Source of the DNA: Brytella acorum
GTDB lineage: Bacteria > Pseudomonadota > Alphaproteobacteria > Acetobacterales > Acetobacteraceae
Direction: 5' to 3'
DNA length: 64,000 nt
NCBI RefSeq assembly: GCF_029309905.1
Contig: NZ_JARBJP010000004.1
Span: forward strand, 1 to 64,000
Shown here piece after piece: positions 32,919-41,360 of the stretch. Each line of letters starts with the position of its first letter. Position 1 is the first letter of the stretch. The notes under the pieces were generated by a model. It was not told the DNA's origin. It did no database searches and saw only the letters and a program-made list of their open reading frames with translations. The translations under genes and the position numbers were made by a program.

Positions 32919-34768
32919 TGCCTGTGCGGGAGCGCGAAAAACTCCTGAGAGACTCGCCTGAGCGGCAGCCTTTCCAGCCGATCCGGACCTATCTGCAACG
33001 CCTGGCGCAAGCGGGGCGAAGGCGGCTGACCGCCTATACCCGCGAGCACCGACGCCCGCGCTTCTCCTCGCCGCTGATGCGGCGAATCATGCTGATCAAC
33101 ACGCTGCCGCTCGCCCTCCTCGCCGTAACGCTGCTTTTCCTCAACGATTTCCAGAACAGCCTGCTCGAAACCGAGGTCGGCGCGCTGCGCGAGCAGGCCC
33201 ATATCTATGCCAACGCGCTCGGCCAGAACGCGGTGATCCGCACGCCCGATCGCCATCCGCTTCCCGGCAGCGAATTCATGCTGGATGATGCCCTCGCCCG
33301 CCCCCTGCTCCTGCGCCTGACCGAACCCAGCCCGAACGCCCATGCCAGACTGGTCGGCCCCGACGGCAAGCTTGTCGCCGACAGTCGCGACGAAGCCGTC
33401 CTCGCTCGCCGCCGCCGCCGCCGCGAAACACCCGCGCCTTCCGTGTCGGACACGGTCTCGGGCACGGGTCTCGGCAAGGAGATCAGGAGCCAGGATCTTC
33501 CGCCCACCCCAGACAGCGCACCCGAAGGCTGGCATCCCCCGCGCGACAATGTGGTGGAAATTTTCTACGAATGGCTGCTCTCCCTGCTGCCTCTGAGTTC
33601 ACGCGAGGGGATCGTCACGCTGGACGCGCCGAGCGACCCGCCGCCGCCCAATTCCGACACGGGAGAACGTTCGGGCCTGCCGGAAGCCGCGCCCTATATC
33701 CGCCGCACACGCGACCACCAGCTCATCATCACGGTCGCCGAGCCCGTCATCCATGATGGCCAGACCGTAGGCGTCATCCAGCTGACACGTCAGGCCCAGG
33801 AAGTGGACCGCTCGCTCTTCGCGGTGCGCTCCTCCATTCTCTCGCTGTTTCTCGCAGCCCTGGTCGTGACGTTTCTGGTGTCCTGGTATCTGTCCCGAAC
33901 GATCGCGCGTCCGCTTCTGCGTCTGGCGCGCGCATCCCACGAAATGCGTGACGATAGCGGCCGGGTGGACTCGGTGCCGGAACGCATGCTGGTGCGGCGC
34001 GACGAAATCGGCGTGCTGGCCCGCGCCCTGCGCGGGAGCGTCCTTGCCTTGTGGGGGCGCATGGATTCAACGGAGCGCTTCGCCGCCGATGTCAGCCACG
34101 AGCTGAAAAACCCGCTTTCATCGATCCGCTCGGCCATCGAAACCCTGCCCCGGATCGAGAACCGCGAGCGCCAGTCGCGTCTGCTTGCGATCATCAGCAA
34201 CGATGTCCGCCGTATGGATCGCCTCATCAGCGACATTTCGGATGCAAGCCGCCTGGATGCGGAAATGTCACGCACAAGACCGACCGCGATCGACGTGGCC
34301 GCCCTTCTGGCCATTCTGACAGAAATGCACCAGACGACACGCAAGGAAGAGGATGCCATTCTGCGCCTCGTCAACGGGGCGGAACCACGCCCTGTTTTCG
34401 TGCTCGCCGTGGAGGATCGTCTCGTACAGGTCCTGCGCAACCTGATCGGCAACGCCATTTCGTTTTCGCCGCCTCGCGGAGTCATCACGCTGGAGGCGAC
34501 CGAAGAGGGTCAGACCGTCGAAATCACGGTGACGGACGAAGGGCCGGGGATTCCGGAGGGCAAGCTGAATGATATCTTCGACCGGTTCTATTCGGAGCGG
34601 CCTCATTCAGAGCATTTCGGCCAGCATTCGGGGCTGGGTCTTGCGATCAGCCGTCAGATCATCGAGGCGCTGCATGGTACGCTCGAAGCGGAGAACCAGC
34701 ATGACCCGAACGGTGCTGTCACCGGCGCGCGATTTGTCATCCGACTTCCGCGCGCCGATCGGGGATAA
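32918..34768 (+). CDS. chvG: ChvG-type sensor histidine kinase
   Basis: 616-residue inner-membrane kinase. Transmembrane helices lie at ~57-77 and ~305-325 and enclose a periplasmic sensor of about 225 residues. HAMP follows (RPLLRLARASHEM), then HisKA with His394 in DVSHELKNPLSS and the ATPase domain with NLIGNAISF and DEGPGIPEGKL. Six consecutive arginines (164-169) and a Pro/Ser-rich stretch interrupt the periplasmic domain, an unusual feature. It overlaps chvI by one base. It is followed by a convergent small gene and then, on the same strand, by hprK. Confidence 0.92.
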   Translation: MPVREREKLLRDSPERQPFQPIRTYLQRLAQAGRRRLTAYTREHRRPRFSSPLMRRIMLINTLPLALLAVTLLFLNDFQNSLLETEVGALREQAHIYANALGQNAVIRTPDRHPLPGSEFMLDDALARPLLLRLTEPSPNAHARLVGPDGKLVADSRDEAVLARRRRRRETPAPSVSDTVSGTGLGKEIRSQDLPPTPDSAPEGWHPPRDNVVEIFYEWLLSLLPLSSREGIVTLDAPSDPPPPNSDTGERSGLPEAAPYIRRTRDHQLIITVAEPVIHDGQTVGVIQLTRQAQEVDRSLFAVRSSILSLFLAALVVTFLVSWYLSRTIARPLLRLARASHEMRDDSGRVDSVPERMLVRRDEIGVLARALRGSVLALWGRMDSTERFAADVSHELKNPLSSIRSAIETLPRIENRERQSRLLAIISNDVRRMDRLISDISDASRLDAEMSRTRPTAIDVAALLAILTEMHQTTRKEEDAILRLVNGAEPRPVFVLAVEDRLVQVLRNLIGNAISFSPPRGVITLEATEEGQTVEITVTDEGPGIPEGKLNDIFDRFYSERPHSEHFGQHSGLGLAISRQIIEALHGTLEAENQHDPNGAVTGARFVIRLPRADRG

Positions 34769-34790
34769 CGCCTGGTCGCGTTCCCACATC

Positions 34791-35135
34791 TCATCCGCGC
34801 GGCAGGGTGAGAACCGTCGCGACCTGGGTATCCGCACTCGCCTGTCGGCGCGCGCGCGCCGCATACATCTGCTGCCGGGCATTCTGACGGGCCTCTTTCT
34901 CGCACTCTTCGAGAGCCGGATCAAAAAGGCTGGAACTGCCCGTGATACGCGCGCAGATCTGATGGGCGGTACGGTCGACCTCACGATCGAGCTGCTTCCA
35001 TGAAGCGTGATCGCTGAGATCCACATTGGTGATGTCGATCGCCTTGCTGTTCGCGTCCACGCCATCCTGCGCGAGCGCGGGCGTGGCAATAGACGCAGCA
35101 GCAAGAACGGCGACGAAAAGAGAGGAGCGGAACAT
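34791..35135 (-). CDS. UrcA family secreted protein
   Basis: 114-residue protein with a signal peptide (VAVLAAASIATPALA, cleaved before QDGVD) and the UrcA core: DITNVDLSDHASWKQLDREVDRTAHQIC and a later CEKEARQNA, giving two cysteines about 22 residues apart that may form a disulfide. The function of the family is unknown. The ATG at 35135 is chosen because it directly precedes the signal peptide; the open frame upstream overlaps hprK antisense and is not coding. The gene lies between chvG and hprK in the opposite direction. Confidence 0.8.
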   Translation of the reverse strand: MFRSSLFVAVLAAASIATPALAQDGVDANSKAIDITNVDLSDHASWKQLDREVDRTAHQICARITGSSSLFDPALEECEKEARQNARQQMYAARARRQASADTQVATVLTLPRG

Positions 35136-35351
35136 GGTCTTGGCCTTTCCAGCCTCGCCTCGGCTGAATTGCCAGGCTTGCCGGACACTCTGCAAACGCC
35201 GTGCCAAACGCGTGAAACACGCCCTGATCCATCTTTTTCGTCGTGCAACCTCAAGACAAGTCGATAATTTTTGGGAATCTGCACCAAATAATGAAACTTT
35301 GAGATCCTTATTTGCCTTTTCCGCCTCCGTTTTTGGGGTTTTTAATTTCCG

Positions 35352-35846
35352 ATGATCGAACGGCGCACCATTCATGCTTCCTGCGCCGCGCTCGGAGAGG
35401 AAGCGGTCATCCTGACGGGCGCGCCGGGCAGCGGCAAAAGCGATCTTCTGTTGCGGCTGATCGACGCCGGGTTCGATCTGGTTGCCGATGACAGGATCAT
35501 CCTTGAAAACGGTCTGGCCAGCGTCCCGGACTCGATTGCCGGGCTGATGGAAATACGGGGGGTCGGAATCGTGAGACTTCCCCATCGCGCATCCCCCGTG
35601 CGGGTTCGACTGCACGTCGCGCTCTCATCCAGCCCGGACAGCACGCGTCTGCCCACGGAACAACGTCATCCGGAAAGCGGGGTCGTGTCGATCAACCTCG
35701 ATCCCCGGCACGCGGGCGCCGTCGCGATCATCCGGACCACGCTACGATGCCTCTCTAACTGCGAAGCATCGTGCGGCCATGAACTCCTGACGGGCGCGAA
35801 CGGTGACAATTCTGCGTCAACACCGTTCCCACCCGTAACCGAATGA
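35352..35846 (+). CDS. hprK: HPr kinase/phosphorylase, short alphaproteobacterial form
   Basis: 164-residue serine kinase that phosphorylates HPr on a serine. Walker A is GAPGSGKS at 23-30; the adjacent LVADDR and IAGLMEIRGVGIVRLP carry the HprK-specific capping and active-site regions. It lacks the N-terminal domain of Firmicutes HprK (about 310 residues), as is normal in alphaproteobacteria. The last ~30 residues are poorly conserved. It is followed by rapZ after about 70 bases on the same strand. Confidence 0.88.
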   Translation: MIERRTIHASCAALGEEAVILTGAPGSGKSDLLLRLIDAGFDLVADDRIILENGLASVPDSIAGLMEIRGVGIVRLPHRASPVRVRLHVALSSSPDSTRLPTEQRHPESGVVSINLDPRHAGAVAIIRTTLRCLSNCEASCGHELLTGANGDNSASTPFPPVTE

Positions 35847-35914
35847 GGCTAGTCTCATACGATGCATCATGATTGCGACATTTCGTTGGCAGATCATCCA
35901 CTCTGGAAGTGGAA

Positions 35915-36901
35915 ATGATCACGATTCCGGAAACCTGTGGAGACAGTCTGCGTCGCGTTCTGCTGGTGACCGGTCTCTCGGGCGCCGGGAAGTCGTCAAT
36001 CCTTCGCATCCTCGAGGATCTGGGTCACGAGGTCGTCGACAACCCGCCGCTCGACATGGTCGACACGCTCGTCTCGCGCAGCGATCAGCCACTGGCCGTA
36101 GGAGTTGACGTCCGCACGCGCGGTTTCGAGGCTCAGGCCGTTCTGGACGCGCTGTCACGGCTCCGGGCCCGGCCGGACTGTCGCGCGGAACTGCTCTATG
36201 CCACCGCCGAGACCGACGTGCTGCTTCGTCGCTTCACGGCCACGCGTCGGCGCCATCCGCTGGACAACGCTCCCAATGCGGCCCCCGGACTGGCATCGAG
36301 CATCGCTCAGGAAACGATTCTTCTCGCCCCCCTGCGTGCCCATGCGGATTTCATCATCGATACGTCGGAACTGCCGCCCCACGATCTGCGCCGCCTGATC
36401 GAGACGCGTTTCGGCAATATGCGAGACGGCGAATCGCTGACCGTCACGCTCATGTCCTTCGCTTACCCCGCGGGCCTTCCGCGCGAAGCCGACATCGTTT
36501 TCGATGCGCGCTTCCTGCGCAACCCGCATTACGATCCGGTTCTCAAGCCCCTGACAGGCCTCGATCCGCAGGTTCAGGCCTTCGTCGGGCAGGACCCTGA
36601 TTACAAAACCTTTCTCGATCAGATTCTCGCCCTGCTGCGTCTCGTGCTGCCCCGCTTCGTAACGGAGGGGAAAAAGCACGCCACCGTTGCCATCGGCTGC
36701 TCAGGCGGACAGCACCGCTCTGTCACACTCGTCGAAGCCGTGGCCGACACGCTGGCCTCGGAACGCGAGTCGGTCTTGCCAGACGAGCCAATCGTGGTCA
36801 TGCATCGGGAACTCGCCCGTCAGGGGCGGAGCACCTGGCGCTGGGCACGTCCGCCTCGACAGGACCAGACGATCGACACAGCCCGGACCGAAACCACTTG
36901 A
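35915..36901 (+). CDS. rapZ: RapZ-family nucleotide-binding protein (RNase adapter family)
   Basis: 328-residue P-loop protein. Walker A GLSGAGKS is at 20-27, and the C-terminal domain holds FGNMRDGESLTVTLMSF, DARFLRNPHYDP and the signature GCSGGQHRSVTL. In enterobacteria RapZ controls amino-sugar synthesis through small RNAs; in alphaproteobacteria it is commonly linked with hprK and PTS genes, as here, and its target is less clear. The ATG at 35915 has GGAAG just upstream; the frame is open 14 more codons but without similarity. Confidence 0.9.
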   Translation: MITIPETCGDSLRRVLLVTGLSGAGKSSILRILEDLGHEVVDNPPLDMVDTLVSRSDQPLAVGVDVRTRGFEAQAVLDALSRLRARPDCRAELLYATAETDVLLRRFTATRRRHPLDNAPNAAPGLASSIAQETILLAPLRAHADFIIDTSELPPHDLRRLIETRFGNMRDGESLTVTLMSFAYPAGLPREADIVFDARFLRNPHYDPVLKPLTGLDPQVQAFVGQDPDYKTFLDQILALLRLVLPRFVTEGKKHATVAIGCSGGQHRSVTLVEAVADTLASERESVLPDEPIVVMHRELARQGRSTWRWARPPRQDQTIDTARTETT

Positions 36902-37001
36902 ACCCGTCGCAGCTCTTCCGATATCTCGCCCGCAATCCTTTTGCGCCCTGTCTGGCAACTGCCCGGCTGACGCGACGGGCCCATTTCACCGGAGCGACCG
37001 G

Positions 37002-37532
37002 ATGATCGGCATCGTCCTCATCACCCATGGCCATCTTGGCGATTCCCTGCGCGAAACCGTCGAGCACGTCATTGGCCCGCAGACCCAGCTTCTGAGTGTC
37101 CCGGTCGAGCGCGAGGACGAGATCGCACAGCTGCGTCCGGCCCTGCTCGACGCGGTCCATGCGGTCGATACCGGCGAAGGCGTCCTGCTGCTGACGGATA
37201 TTTTCGGCAGCACGCCCTCCAATCTCGCCCTCTCGGTCCGCGAGCCCGACCATGTGGAGGTCATTGCCGGCGTCAACATGCCCATGCTGGTCAAGCTCGT
37301 CAAAAGCCGCGAGCATCGTGATCTCGCCTCGTGCATCGCCCTGGCGACCAGCGCCGGGCGCAAATATATCGCCGCCGCGTCCGAGTTACCGCAATCCTGT
37401 CTTCAGGGCGGCAAATGCTGCGAGGAAACCATCGCCGAAGCTCTCGCGCCTCACGCATCCCCTCTTCTGGGGGCGGACAGCCGCGGCGGAATGAACGCCA
37501 ACGTGATCCCGCTGCGTCACGCCGTTTCATGA
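37002..37532 (+). CDS. PTS EIIA component, mannose family
   Basis: 176-residue phosphocarrier. It begins MIGIVLITHGHLGDSL with the phosphorylated His9 and has LLLTDIFGSTPSNLAL and VEVIAGVNMPML, typical of the EIIA-Man fold. About 40 extra residues with two adjacent cysteines (GGKCCEET) follow the core. No EIIB, EIIC or EIID gene is near. The ATG at 37002 has GGAG upstream. It overlaps ptsH (ATGA). With no permease it more likely serves as a regulator than in sugar uptake. Confidence 0.9.
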   Translation: MIGIVLITHGHLGDSLRETVEHVIGPQTQLLSVPVEREDEIAQLRPALLDAVHAVDTGEGVLLLTDIFGSTPSNLALSVREPDHVEVIAGVNMPMLVKLVKSREHRDLASCIALATSAGRKYIAAASELPQSCLQGGKCCEETIAEALAPHASPLLGADSRGGMNANVIPLRHAVS

Positions 37533-37810
37533 CCGACATCCAGACCTGCAGGACTGTGGAAATCGTCAATCCGCTCGGCCTGCATGCACGGGCGTCGGCG
37601 AAACTCGTGCTGACGGCGGAGCAATATGACGCCGAAGTCGAGGTCGCCCGCGGCGGGCAGAGCGTTTCCGCCCTTTCGATCATGGGTCTCATGATGCTGG
37701 GGGCGGGCAAAGGGGAACATGTCACCCTGACCGGCACTGGTCCGCAGGCCGAGGACGCCATCTCGGCGATTGCCGCACTGATCGCCGACGGCTTCGGCGA
37801 ACGTGACTGA
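37529..37810 (+). CDS. ptsH: Phosphocarrier protein HPr
   Basis: 93-residue HPr. The EI-dependent phosphorylation site is His19 in NPLGLHARAS. The regulatory serine is kept as Ser50 in SALSIMGLMML, which matches the presence of HprK in the same cluster. It starts inside the EIIA stop (ATGA) and its own stop lies inside the ptsI gene (8-base overlap), so EIIA, HPr and EI are very likely made from one transcript. Confidence 0.95.
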   Translation: MTDIQTCRTVEIVNPLGLHARASAKLVLTAEQYDAEVEVARGGQSVSALSIMGLMMLGAGKGEHVTLTGTGPQAEDAISAIAALIADGFGERD

Positions 37811-39623
37811 AAGTCGTTCACGAGCAAAAGCGCTTGCACTCCCGCTCGAGTCCGTCCCCGGTCGCCCCATGCGCGTACTCCACGGCAAGGGAGTCTGCCC
37901 GGGCATCGTGATCGCACCGGTGGCTTTCGCGTCCGAAAAACCGCTTCCCGCCATCATCCACACGCATGCAAGCACCTCCCCTGAAGAAGAGGGTGCCCGC
38001 TTCGACGACGCCGTCGCGCGGACCCAGCGCCAGCTCGCCAAACTTCGTAGCAAGCTCGAAAATTTCCCGGCCGAGGGCCGCGAGGAAATCGGAGCACTCC
38101 TTGACGTTTACGAGCGTATGCTGGGTCACTCCAGGCTGATCCGCGCCGCGCGCGCGCGCATTCTCGAAGAAGGTCTGACATCCGAGGCCGCCGTGAAGGA
38201 GGAGAGCGAAACGCTCGCGCACCAGACCGGCCCGAAGGACGACACATCCGAAGAAGAACGCGAAGCCGCCACGCGTCGCGCCGGTGAATTTCGCGAGATC
38301 GCGCGGCGACTGCTGCGTAATCTCAGCGGCGTATCGTTCCGCACGTTTTCACATCTGCCTCATGGCTGCGCCCTGGCGATCGAGCAGCTTCGGCCCGCCG
38401 ATGCCGCGCTGGTCAATCCGTCGCATTTCGCCGCCGTGATCACGGAAAGCGGAGGCACGACCGACCACACGGCGATCATGCTGCGCGCGCTCAACATACC
38501 GGCCGTGCTCTCCGTCCCGCACCTCGCGACCCTGTTGCAGGATGGCGATCTGGTCGTCGTCAACGGCACGAGTGGCGAAGTTTTCATCAATCCGGATGCG
38601 ACGACGCTCGCCGCCGCCCGTGCCGCCATGGAAGAAGAGGCGCGCCTGCGTCGTGGCTTTGGTCGGTTGCGCCGTCTTCCGGCGCGCCTGACCGACGGCG
38701 AAGACATCGAGCTTCTCGCCAATGTCGAACTCACCACCGAACTTCCGCCCGTGCATCAGAGCGGGGCCCAGGGCATCGGACTGCTCCGGAGCGAATTCCT
38801 TTTCGAAGGCGACATGCCCGACGAGGAGGAACAATACGAGACCTATGCCATTTTCGTGCGCGGGATGGAAAATCATCCGGTGACGATCCGCGTGCTGGAC
38901 TGGGGCGGCGACAAAGGCATCGACCGGCTCCGCGCACTGGGCTACGGCATGCCGGAAGACGGGCAGATGCTGAGCATGCGCGGCCTGCGTCTTTTGCTCA
39001 GCCACCCCGACATTCTCGAAACCCAGTTCGCCGCCATCCTGCGCGCATCCCTGCATGGCCCGGTCCGCGTTCTGCTGCCCATGGTGACGGCCCTGTCCGA
39101 GATCCGTGAAGCCCGCGAAATCTACGAAAAAGTCGCGCGACGTCTGCGCAGGCGCGGCATCAAGCTGCCGACCAAGCTGCCACCGCTGGGCATCATGATC
39201 GAAACGCCCGCCGCGGCGATGACGGCCGACATCCTGGTTCATCAGGCCGAATTTCTGGCCATCGGCACCAACGACCTCACCATGTACACGCTGGCCGTCG
39301 ACCGCAGCGGGGCCCTGGACTCGAACGTTTACTCGGCCCTGCATCCGGCGATCCTGCGCCTGATCGGCACGACAGCGAACGCGGCCCTGCGCTCGCACCG
39401 ACCCGTCTGCGTCTGCGGCGAGCTGGCGTCGGACCCGCGCGCCGTGGCCCTCCTGATCGGCCTTGGCCTGCGCTCGTTTTCCATGACCGCGAGCGCCCTG
39501 CCGCTCGTCAAGCAGATGGTGCGCTCCCTGTCGCTCGAGACCTGCGATATGCTGCGCCGACAGGCCATGCTGGTGGACGACCCCTCGGAACTCCAGAAGC
39601 TGGTGGCGAATTTCCAGACCTGA
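37803..39623 (+). CDS. ptsI: PTS enzyme I (phosphoenolpyruvate-protein phosphotransferase)
   Basis: Transfers phosphate from PEP to HPr. The 606-residue protein has the N-terminal GKGVCPGIVIAPV, the helical HPr-binding domain, the active His222 in SGGTTDHTAIMLRAL, GIGLLRSEFLF and the C-terminal PEP domain with GTNDLTMYTLAVDR and VCVCGELASDP. The GTG at 37803 overlaps ptsH; an ATG at 37869 would remove 22 residues without family similarity and is a serious alternative. It is the last gene of the PTS cluster. Confidence 0.95.
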   Translation: MTESRSRAKALALPLESVPGRPMRVLHGKGVCPGIVIAPVAFASEKPLPAIIHTHASTSPEEEGARFDDAVARTQRQLAKLRSKLENFPAEGREEIGALLDVYERMLGHSRLIRAARARILEEGLTSEAAVKEESETLAHQTGPKDDTSEEEREAATRRAGEFREIARRLLRNLSGVSFRTFSHLPHGCALAIEQLRPADAALVNPSHFAAVITESGGTTDHTAIMLRALNIPAVLSVPHLATLLQDGDLVVVNGTSGEVFINPDATTLAAARAAMEEEARLRRGFGRLRRLPARLTDGEDIELLANVELTTELPPVHQSGAQGIGLLRSEFLFEGDMPDEEEQYETYAIFVRGMENHPVTIRVLDWGGDKGIDRLRALGYGMPEDGQMLSMRGLRLLLSHPDILETQFAAILRASLHGPVRVLLPMVTALSEIREAREIYEKVARRLRRRGIKLPTKLPPLGIMIETPAAAMTADILVHQAEFLAIGTNDLTMYTLAVDRSGALDSNVYSALHPAILRLIGTTANAALRSHRPVCVCGELASDPRAVALLIGLGLRSFSMTASALPLVKQMVRSLSLETCDMLRRQAMLVDDPSELQKLVANFQT

Positions 39624-39670
39624 CCGCGCCGGAACCCATGGCCTTCCAGCAAGGGCATACAGCGTCGGCT

Positions 39671-41299
39671 TCAGGCCCGATCCGTCGCACGACGCAGAGC
39701 CGCGGCGACCCATTCCGCCGCCCGGATGCCATCGATTCCCGCTGAAAGAATACCGCCCGCATAGCCCGCGCCCTCACCGGCGGGAAAAAGACCGCGCCAT
39801 GTGGGGCTTTGCCCCTCCACGTCGCGTGCCATGCGGATGGGGGATGAGGTCCGCGTTTCGACGCCCGTCATGACGGCGTCTTCCATCGCATATCCCCTGA
39901 GCTTGCGCTCGAAATGCGGAAGCGCCTCGCGCATGGCCTCGACGGCGAAATCCGGCAGGCAGAGAGACAGGTCCGTCGGGGTCACGCCGGGTTTGTAGGA
40001 AGGCACGACCGAACCCAGGTGAACCGAAGCGCGCCCTGCGAGAAAATCGCCGACACGCTGCGCGGGCGCCCTGTAATCGCCGCCACCCGCGACGAAAGCC
40101 GCCTTTTCCCAGTGCCGCTGGAACGCCACACCCGCCAGAACATCACCGGGATAGTCACGCTCGGGCGTCACCTCCACGACCATGCCCGCATTGGCGTTGC
40201 GCTCGGCCCGGGAATACTGGCTCATGCCGTTGGTCACGACCTGTCCCGCTTCCGAAGTCGCCGCGACGACCGTGCCGCCCGGACACATGCAGAAGGAATA
40301 CACGCCGCGTCCGTTGCTGGCATGATGGACGAGCTTGTAATCCGCGGCGCCAATCATGGCATGCCCCGCCTGGTCGCCGAAGCGGGCCAGGTCGATGACG
40401 GATTGCGGATGCTCGATGCGCACGCCGATCGAGAACGGTTTGGCGGTCATCGCCACACCGCAATCCCGCAGCACCTCGAACGTATCGCGCGCCGAATGAC
40501 CAACGGCCAGCACGACCTGCGACGCCGCAAGTTCGCTTCCATCCGCAAGCCGGAGCGCCCGCAGCAACGTCGTCGTCCCATCGACGGCCCGATCGCCCAC
40601 GAGGCCGACGACCCTGGTCTCGAACCGGTATTCGCCGCCGAGGCGCTCGATCTCCGCGCGCATGTGCTCGACCATGCTGACAAGGCGGAAGGTGCCGATA
40701 TGCGGCTTGGAGACAAAGAGAATCTCCTCCGGCGCGCCCGCCTTGACGAATTCCTCAAGCACCTTCCGCCCCAGATGGCGCGGATCGCTGACGCCGCTAT
40801 AGAGCTTGCCGTCCGAGAACGTGCCCGCCCCGCCTTCGCCGAACTGCACGTTGCTTTCCGGCGTCAGCACGGAGCGTCGCCACAGCGCGAACGTGTCGAC
40901 CGTGCGTTCTCGAACGGCCTTGCCGCGCTCCAGAACGATGGGACGCAGCCCGGCCTGCGCGAGGATCAGCGCGGCCATCAATCCGCATGGACCGGCCCCG
41001 ACCACCACCGGACGCGGTGCGTCGGCCGGTGCCAGGGGCATGCGATAGGCCGTATCGGGCGTCGGCTGGACGTGGGGATCATCGGCAAAGCGTGCCAGCG
41101 CAGCGGCTTCATCCCGAATGACGCAGTCCATGCTGTAGACGAGCAGGATGCGCCCCCGACGGCGCGCGTCGTAGCCGCGACGCGCCACATGCAGGTCTTG
41201 CAGATCGTCCGGGGCGATGCCCAGGCGTTCCAGCACCGCCGCACGCAGCGCCTCTGGAGAATGGTCGAGCGGGAGCCTGAGTTCGGTAAGCCGGATCAT
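39671..41299 (-). CDS. FAD-dependent dehydrogenase, uncharacterised (COG2509-like)
   Basis: 542-residue predicted flavoprotein. It has an N-terminal RNA-binding-like domain with RLTELRLPLDHS and HVARRGYDAR, then the FAD-binding PVVVGAGPCGLMAALILAQAG, LERGKAVRERT, and a family-typical GEGGAGTFSDGKLY and VYSFCMCPGGTVVAAT. The C-terminal FAD contact is GLFPAGEGAGYAGGI. The ATG at 41299 is taken over one ten codons upstream. No substrate is known for this widespread family; neighbours do not help, as it is convergent with ptsI. Confidence 0.85.
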   Translation of the reverse strand: MIRLTELRLPLDHSPEALRAAVLERLGIAPDDLQDLHVARRGYDARRRGRILLVYSMDCVIRDEAAALARFADDPHVQPTPDTAYRMPLAPADAPRPVVVGAGPCGLMAALILAQAGLRPIVLERGKAVRERTVDTFALWRRSVLTPESNVQFGEGGAGTFSDGKLYSGVSDPRHLGRKVLEEFVKAGAPEEILFVSKPHIGTFRLVSMVEHMRAEIERLGGEYRFETRVVGLVGDRAVDGTTTLLRALRLADGSELAASQVVLAVGHSARDTFEVLRDCGVAMTAKPFSIGVRIEHPQSVIDLARFGDQAGHAMIGAADYKLVHHASNGRGVYSFCMCPGGTVVAATSEAGQVVTNGMSQYSRAERNANAGMVVEVTPERDYPGDVLAGVAFQRHWEKAAFVAGGGDYRAPAQRVGDFLAGRASVHLGSVVPSYKPGVTPTDLSLCLPDFAVEAMREALPHFERKLRGYAMEDAVMTGVETRTSSPIRMARDVEGQSPTWRGLFPAGEGAGYAGGILSAGIDGIRAAEWVAAALRRATDRA

Positions 41300-41360
41300 G
41301 CCCGGCTGGAAGTCATGGCTTGGCCCCATTTGTCAAGAGAAGGCTCCGGGTGAAACGCTC

